From positions 1 to 10,036 of the forward strand of contig JAEYOE010000028.1 of NCBI GenBank assembly GCA_023412005.1: DNA of 10,036 nt, written 5' to 3'. The notes under the pieces are model-generated. The model saw nothing but the letters and a program-made list of their open reading frames with translations. It had not been told where the DNA came from and did not search any database. This document shows, one piece after another, positions 6,791 to 10,036 of this stretch. This DNA comes from Bacillota bacterium. GTDB taxonomy: Bacteria; Bacillota; Clostridia; Christensenellales; SZUA-584. How positions within the stretch are numbered: position 1 is the first letter of the stretch; every line of letters starts with the position of its first letter. Position numbers and translations under genes: made by a program.

Positions 6791-7905
6791 CTTTAATCCT
6801 CATTGAGTTCGCAATCGTATTGGCGGGTCTTGCTGCGGCTGCAGTGCTGTTTTATCGGATTCCGGTACTTCCCGCTGTAAAAAGTGAACCGGCAGTCTAT
6901 CCATCCGTGTCTGTGATTATACCAGTGCGCAATGAAGAAAAGAACTTGCCCTTGCTGCTTGCAGACTTAAGTGCACAAACGCTGCCTATACATGAGATTA
7001 TTTGCGTGGATGATGATTCCGAGGATTCAACTGCCCAAATTGCACTGGCAAACGGAGCCAAACTGATCAGTCTGGGTCCAAAGCCGGAAGGGTGGACGGG
7101 CAAGTCTTGGGCTTGTCAGAACGGTGCACATGCGGCAACGGGCGAGCTGCTGCTGTTTCTTGACGCAGATGTCCGGCTGAGTTCGGAGGGAATACGTACA
7201 CTGTTGTTGGCTTATATGCAAGCGAACTCTACGGTTTCCGTCCAGCCTTATCACAAAACCGAGAAGATGTATGAGCAGATTTCGATGATGTTTAATATGG
7301 TTCAAATTGCCGCCAACGGCACAGCCTTGCCCCGACCGCGTAATTTAGGCCTGTATGGCCCCGTCATTCTGATTTCGCGCCGGGACTATGAAAAGGCGGG
7401 CGGCCATGAAAGCATTAAAACCAGCGTTGTGGAAGACATGGCGCTGGGTTTGCAACTAAAAAACGCAGGTTTGCCGTTTCAACTCTACATCGGCAACCGT
7501 GACGTGTCTTTTCGAATGTACGGGGGTGGGCTGCGCAGTTTGCTGCAAGGCTGGGTGAAAAACATGGCGACTGGCGCAGCCAAAACGCCAGCAACGGTTT
7601 TCATCATGGTTTTTTTGTGGATTGCCTCACTGATCTCTGTGCCGTTGCAGATCATAAAATTCACATTCCTAATGAACTGGCCTTGGTTGATAATCTACTC
7701 AGTTCTCTATATTGTCTGGGTAGGCTTATTAGCCGTTTTTACAAGTCGCATCGGGCATTTTCAGGTTTGGACATTGATATTTTATCCGATATTGATGCTT
7801 GTACTGGTGGGAGTCATTGCGGTTTCGGCAATCAAAAAGCTTTTTGGCTTTAAAGTAAGATGGAAGGGACGATCTATCATGTCGGAGGAAAAAACATGCG
7901 ACTAA
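6787..7905 (+). CDS. crtQ: CrtQ-like family 2 glycosyltransferase (diaponeurosporenoate glucosyltransferase type)
   Basis: A 372-residue membrane-bound GT-A glycosyltransferase, close to the length of staphylococcal CrtQ, which esterifies glucose onto 4,4'-diaponeurosporenoate. An N-terminal anchor spans about residues 4-23. The catalytic domain has VSVIIPVRNEEKNLP (41-55), the nucleotide-binding Asp75-Asp76-Asp77 (CVDDDSEDST), GWTGKSWAC (102-110), the DxD metal motif Asp126-Ala-Asp128 (LFLDADV), Glu216-Asp217 (VVEDMALGLQL) as probable catalytic acid site, and QGWVKN (254-259) in the place of the processive QxxRW box. Three further membrane spans follow (about 268-290, 296-318, 327-349), then a WKGR tail. 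The ATG overlaps the preceding stop by four bases, and the gene overlaps the acyltransferase start by ten. The CrtQ call rests on motifs plus the CrtO partner downstream; the sugar and acceptor are inferred. Confidence 0.82.
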   Translation: MTLILIEFAIVLAGLAAAAVLFYRIPVLPAVKSEPAVYPSVSVIIPVRNEEKNLPLLLADLSAQTLPIHEIICVDDDSEDSTAQIALANGAKLISLGPKPEGWTGKSWACQNGAHAATGELLLFLDADVRLSSEGIRTLLLAYMQANSTVSVQPYHKTEKMYEQISMMFNMVQIAANGTALPRPRNLGLYGPVILISRRDYEKAGGHESIKTSVVEDMALGLQLKNAGLPFQLYIGNRDVSFRMYGGGLRSLLQGWVKNMATGAAKTPATVFIMVFLWIASLISVPLQIIKFTFLMNWPWLIIYSVLYIVWVGLLAVFTSRIGHFQVWTLIFYPILMLVLVGVIAVSAIKKLFGFKVRWKGRSIMSEEKTCD

Positions 7906-8387
7906 TTTTTCTTCCTGATGTATTAACAATTATATTGTGCTTTATCGTTTGGCCGGTGTTGCAGGTTGGAGCGGCTTTGATCTGCTTAAATCTTCCTGAT
8001 CGTTGGTTTTCACCAAACTCCTCCTTTTTCCATGCTCACGCCTTCGAGAAAGATGGCCGTATTTATGATAGGGTTTTTCGGGTGACCCGATGGAAGCATC
8101 TGCTGCCGGATGGGGGTATGGTTTGGAAAAAACGTGGGTTCAGAAAGAAAAAACTGGAGAGCTTTTCGGAAGAAAATCTGAACCGGTTTCTTGTGGAGTC
8201 GTCACGGGGTGAGATGACGCACTGGCTTGCCATTTTTCCTTTTTGGGTGTTCTGGTTTTTTACTCCGCCGATCGTGCCATGGATCATGCTGTTTTACGCT
8301 TTGCTTGTCAACCTTCCGTGCATTATTGCTCAAAGATATAACCGGCCACGAGTCCAGCGTTTGTTGATAAGGAAGTATAAGAAATAA
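7896..8387 (+). CDS. crtO: CrtO-like glycosyl carotenoid acyltransferase
   Basis: A small membrane protein of 163 residues matching staphylococcal CrtO, the last staphyloxanthin enzyme, which puts a fatty acyl chain on the sugar of glucosyl-diaponeurosporenoate. Matching blocks: NLPDRWF (32-38), the W66-K...LPDG stretch (66-74), R104-x-E106-x2-HW110 (RGEMTHWLAIFP), and the hallmark N139-xP...QRYNRPR (146-152). Two hydrophobic stretches, about 8-30 and 111-142, anchor it. Start choice: an in-frame ATG exists at 7860, but the ATG at 7896 has GGAGG at 7884-7888 with ideal spacing and gives the family length. The start lies ten bases inside the glycosyltransferase end. This is not the unrelated cyanobacterial ketolase also named CrtO. 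No U-tract terminator is seen just after it. Confidence 0.85.
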   Translation: MRLIFLPDVLTIILCFIVWPVLQVGAALICLNLPDRWFSPNSSFFHAHAFEKDGRIYDRVFRVTRWKHLLPDGGMVWKKRGFRKKKLESFSEENLNRFLVESSRGEMTHWLAIFPFWVFWFFTPPIVPWIMLFYALLVNLPCIIAQRYNRPRVQRLLIRKYKK

Positions 8388-8447
8388 TTAGTTTTAATAT
8401 TGAGTCTGCTAATGAAACTTGTTTCACTCGGAGCTACCGAGAAAGAA

Positions 8448-8464
8448 TAACGAACGTTCAGTTA
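8448..8464. promoter_or_regulatory. GAACGTTC-centred near-palindrome, operator-like
   Basis: TAAC, then the perfect 8-base palindrome GAACGTTC (8452-8459), then AGTTA: symmetric except for one extra base. Its size and symmetry resemble TetR-family operators, but no promoter hexamers or gene start are clearly linked to it. Confidence 0.3.
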
Positions 8465-8503
8465 ATCAGAGTGGTTGGCCAGCCGATTTTGTTCTACTAC
8501 ATT

Positions 8504-8526
8504 TATACTACATTTTATGTAGTATA
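8504..8526. repeat. Perfect 10-bp inverted repeat TATACTACAT-TTT-ATGTAGTATA
   Basis: Both arms match exactly around a three-base spacer. A related CTACTACAT lies directly upstream (about 8495-8503), and the same TATACTACAT recurs at 8747-8756, on the other side of the tRNA remnant. It has no T-run, so it is not an obvious terminator. A recombinase or regulator binding site is a possible reading. Confidence 0.6.
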
Positions 8527-8630
8527 GCATGGATTTTGAGGGGATATATTGACCCAATAGACATAGCAGAACCGCCCAAAACCCCTTTAAATAGGCACAT
8601 TCGGCTTCCTGCCTGACATGTTTCGAACCA

Positions 8631-8687
8631 TAGGCCTACCGCCTCCCAAGCGGGATGTGGCGCGTTCGAGTCGCGCCGGGAACGCCA
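8631..8687 (+). pseudogene. 3' half of a tRNA gene (anticodon CCC, Gly-like) with CCA end
   Basis: The anticodon arm reads ACCGC-CTCCCAA-GCGGG (8638-8654; four pairs plus one A-G mismatch), loop with U33 and anticodon CCC, which would read GGG (Gly). The T arm is perfect: GCGCG-TTCGAGT-CGCGC (8660-8676). The 3' acceptor strand CGGGAAC (8677-8683), discriminator G8684 and encoded CCA (8685-8687) follow. The 5' acceptor strand (GTTCCCG expected) and a D-stem are not found upstream; where they should lie (about 8610-8630) the sequence does not pair. An intrinsic terminator follows at once, as after real tRNA genes. I read it as a truncated tRNA, perhaps the fragment left by recombination at a tRNA 3' end. 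An aberrant tRNA-like RNA is less likely. Confidence 0.6.
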
Positions 8688-8688
8688 G

Positions 8689-8723
8689 AAACCCCGATGG
8701 GAAGCCACTTTCGGGGTTTTTTT
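8689..8723 (+). terminator. Intrinsic terminator after the tRNA remnant
   Basis: AAACCCCGA (8689-8697) pairs perfectly with TCGGGGTTT (8711-8719) around a 13-base loop, and a run of seven T ends at 8723. It would stop transcripts entering from the crt-like operon or the tRNA remnant before the sensor gene. Confidence 0.85.
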
Positions 8724-8746
8724 GTGTCCAAAAATGCTTCGGATTT

Positions 8747-8756
8747 TATACTACAT
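8747..8756 (+). repeat. Third copy of TATACTACAT
   Basis: Identical to the left arm at 8504-8513 and in the same direction, 243 bases further on, preceded by TTT in both places. The two sites bracket the tRNA remnant and its terminator. Confidence 0.5.
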
Positions 8757-8873
8757 AAAAGTAGAAACCGCCTAGCGATTATACTGAACGTATCAATGTT
8801 AAGGATTTACTCAATACTTTTATTACAAATGAACGAAGAAGCCCTTGGAAAATACATCTTTTTGAATTTAATC

Positions 8874-8903
8874 TTGAATTGACTATATTTAAAATTATAT
8901 AAT
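8874..8903 (+). promoter_or_regulatory. Putative promoter of the 7TM sensor gene
   Basis: TTGAAT at 8874-8879 and a perfect TATAAT at 8898-8903 are separated by 18 bases, in an AT-rich stretch, 34 bases before the GTG start. This is downstream of the strong terminator, so the sensor is probably its own transcription unit. Confidence 0.5.
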
Positions 8904-8937
8904 CATATTATTAAGCCATATTGAAAGGAACTGGAAG

Positions 8938-10036
8938 GTGCAATTTCAAATTATCCCATACATATGGCCACTTATCATCTCTTCCGCTGTGACGTTCACC
9001 CTCGGCTTCTATGCGTTTGCCAGGCAGCATCATTCCAAGTGCGCCGCCAGTTTCATCACAAGCATGCTGCTTGTCACAGTCTGGTCGGGCGGAAACGCGC
9101 TGGAAATGTCCGGGGTGGACCTTGCCACCAAGCTTTTTTGGGCCAACGTTCAGTATTTTGCGTATTGTTTCTCGCCGCTGGCCTTATTTGTGTTGTGCAT
9201 GCGCTTTACCGGTTACGATAAATGGCTGCATCAAAAAACATTTAGGTGGCTGTTGGTGCTGCCCGTAGTCATTATCGCACTCGTATGGACAGACGGTTAT
9301 CACGGCCTGATGCGCTACGATTTTCGATTGGATACCAGCGGAGCCTTTCCCGTGATTGCCAAACAATATGGTCTGGCTTTTTATATTCACGCCGCTTATC
9401 AGCATACCATCAATATTGCCGCGCTCACGATGCTGGTCAGAGCAGTCATATACCGAAAAACTGTTTACCGCAAGCAGGCCGTGCTCCTTCTCGCCGGTGT
9501 CAGTCTCATTGTTGTACCAAACATACTTTATATCATGGGTCTGAGCCCTGCCAAAGGTATCGACCTGACACCTGTATTCTTTGGCCCTGCGGGCGTGATG
9601 ATGGCCGTGGCGATATTTCGCTATAGAATGTTTGATCTGGTTCCGCTGGCACGTGCTACGGTGATTGAGAGCATGGATGCGGGTGTACTGGTGATGGATC
9701 TGCAAGACCGCATATTAGATGTAAATCCTGCGTTGGAAAAAATTATGGGCGTTTCTGCCAAGCTGGCCAACGGACGCAGCGCGACGGAAGCTTTTGGAAG
9801 CATCCCCGAATTCTCAAGCGCCTGCCTTAACAGAAGCATAACACATACCGAGTTCCAAAGCGCCGAGCCGAGCGGCACTCGGATGTATGAAGCCATTTTT
9901 TCTCCGCTAACCGGCAGCAAAGGTGCGCTGCTTGGACGGCTTGCCATGGTGTATGAGGTGACCGAAAAGAAAAAGGCTCAGCAACGACATCTGGCGCAGC
10001 AGCTCAGGCTGACCGCTTCACGGGAAAAGGAACAGA
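8938..10036 (+). CDS. 7TM-PAS sensor protein, probable histidine kinase, cut by the window end
   Basis: An unbroken frame from GTG 8938 to the window edge (366 residues so far), with AAGGAA at about 8924-8929 as ribosome site. The first 225 residues or so form a multi-span membrane region typical of the N-terminal 7TM domain of sensor histidine kinases, with QIIPYIWPLIISSAVTF, TSMLLVTVWSGGNALEMSG, LFWANVQYFAYCFSPLALF and DLTPVFFGPAGVMMAVAIF. RYRMFDLVPLARATVIESM (from about 228) is the usual link into a PAS domain, which starts DAGVLVMDLQDRILDVNPALEKIMG and runs to about residue 340. A helical, charged linker (EKKKAQQRHLAQQLRL, then SREKEQ) follows and would lead to either a HisKA-type kinase core or an output domain such as LuxR; that part is not in view. 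The signal sensed is unknown. GC content is higher than in the AT-rich flank upstream, and the gene has its own promoter, so a link to the crt-like operon is not evident. Confidence 0.85.
   Translation, partial: MQFQIIPYIWPLIISSAVTFTLGFYAFARQHHSKCAASFITSMLLVTVWSGGNALEMSGVDLATKLFWANVQYFAYCFSPLALFVLCMRFTGYDKWLHQKTFRWLLVLPVVIIALVWTDGYHGLMRYDFRLDTSGAFPVIAKQYGLAFYIHAAYQHTINIAALTMLVRAVIYRKTVYRKQAVLLLAGVSLIVVPNILYIMGLSPAKGIDLTPVFFGPAGVMMAVAIFRYRMFDLVPLARATVIESMDAGVLVMDLQDRILDVNPALEKIMGVSAKLANGRSATEAFGSIPEFSSACLNRSITHTEFQSAEPSGTRMYEAIFSPLTGSKGALLGRLAMVYEVTEKKKAQQRHLAQQLRLTASREKEQ

Larger units (their letters stand above)
8388..8937. other. Non-coding region between the crt-like operon and the sensor gene
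   Basis: About 550 bases with no protein gene I believe. Short frames on either strand have no ribosome sites, no family resemblance, or simply run through the tRNA remnant. It holds two small hairpins (GAAAC/GTTTC at 8414-8425, CTCGG/CCGAG at 8427-8441), a palindrome at 8448-8464, a TATACTACAT inverted repeat with a further copy, the 3' half of a tRNA, a strong intrinsic terminator, and the promoter of the next gene. The two small hairpins lack a following T-run and are not called terminators. Confidence 0.7.

Noticed and set aside
8414..8441. Two adjacent small hairpins after crtO as an operon terminator
   Set aside because: Stems are only five pairs each and are followed by AAAGAATAACG rather than a T-run.
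8508..8708. Short minus-strand frame reading WRSRRDSNA...
   Set aside because: This is the antisense translation of the tRNA remnant; such frames are common spurious annotations.
9184..9705. 173-codon open frame on the minus strand
   Set aside because: It lies wholly antisense to the well-supported 7TM-PAS sensor frame, and its His/Arg-rich translation matches no family I know.
1..10036. CRISPR array or insertion-sequence transposase
   Set aside because: No regularly spaced repeats and no transposase-like frame were seen; only gene fragments and short repeats hint at past mobility.

Overview
The window looks like chromosomal DNA of a Gram-positive, low-to-mid GC bacterium, most likely a Firmicute of the Clostridia type. 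The grounds are strong purine-rich Shine-Dalgarno sites, tightly packed or overlapping genes, and protein families related to the staphylococcal C30 carotenoid (staphyloxanthin) pathway. The genus cannot be fixed from the sequence.

Bases 1-860 are AT-rich genetic wreckage. A minus-strand AAA/DUF4143-type ATPase is broken by two in-frame stops, a one-base frameshift and loss of its Walker A end. It abuts a plus-strand scrap of a calcineurin-like metallophosphoesterase. Next come a TATAAT box, an 18-bp operator-like palindrome, and a TetR-family regulator split by a frameshift at 1141-1157.

Bases 1525-8387 form one co-directional run of six genes. In order they are: a TspO/CrtK-like multi-span membrane protein; a Rieske-type [2Fe-2S] non-haem iron oxygenase; two different CrtN/CrtP/CrtI-type FAD oxidoreductases, the first with an extra C-terminal cysteine-rich domain; a CrtQ-like family-2 glycosyltransferase; and a small CrtO-like acyltransferase. 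The last four overlap end to start (4, 4 and 10 bases), so they are very probably translated together. Read as a pathway, the flavoenzymes would desaturate or oxidise an isoprenoid chain, the Rieske enzyme would add an oxygenation step, CrtQ would glycosylate a carboxyl end, and CrtO would acylate the sugar. No CrtM-type dehydrosqualene synthase is in view, so the backbone must come from elsewhere or the substrate is not a classical C30 carotenoid. The combination with a Rieske oxygenase, a TspO-like protein and a cysteine-domain flavoenzyme is the most interesting feature of the window.

Bases 8388-8937 hold no convincing protein gene. They contain a palindrome, a perfect 10-bp inverted repeat with a third copy about 240 bases on, a 3' half of a tRNA (anticodon arm, T arm, 3' acceptor strand, CCA) with no matching 5' half, and a strong intrinsic terminator. 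This resembles an old integration or recombination boundary. From 8938 to the window end runs a 7TM-PAS sensor protein, probably a histidine kinase, cut off by the window edge.
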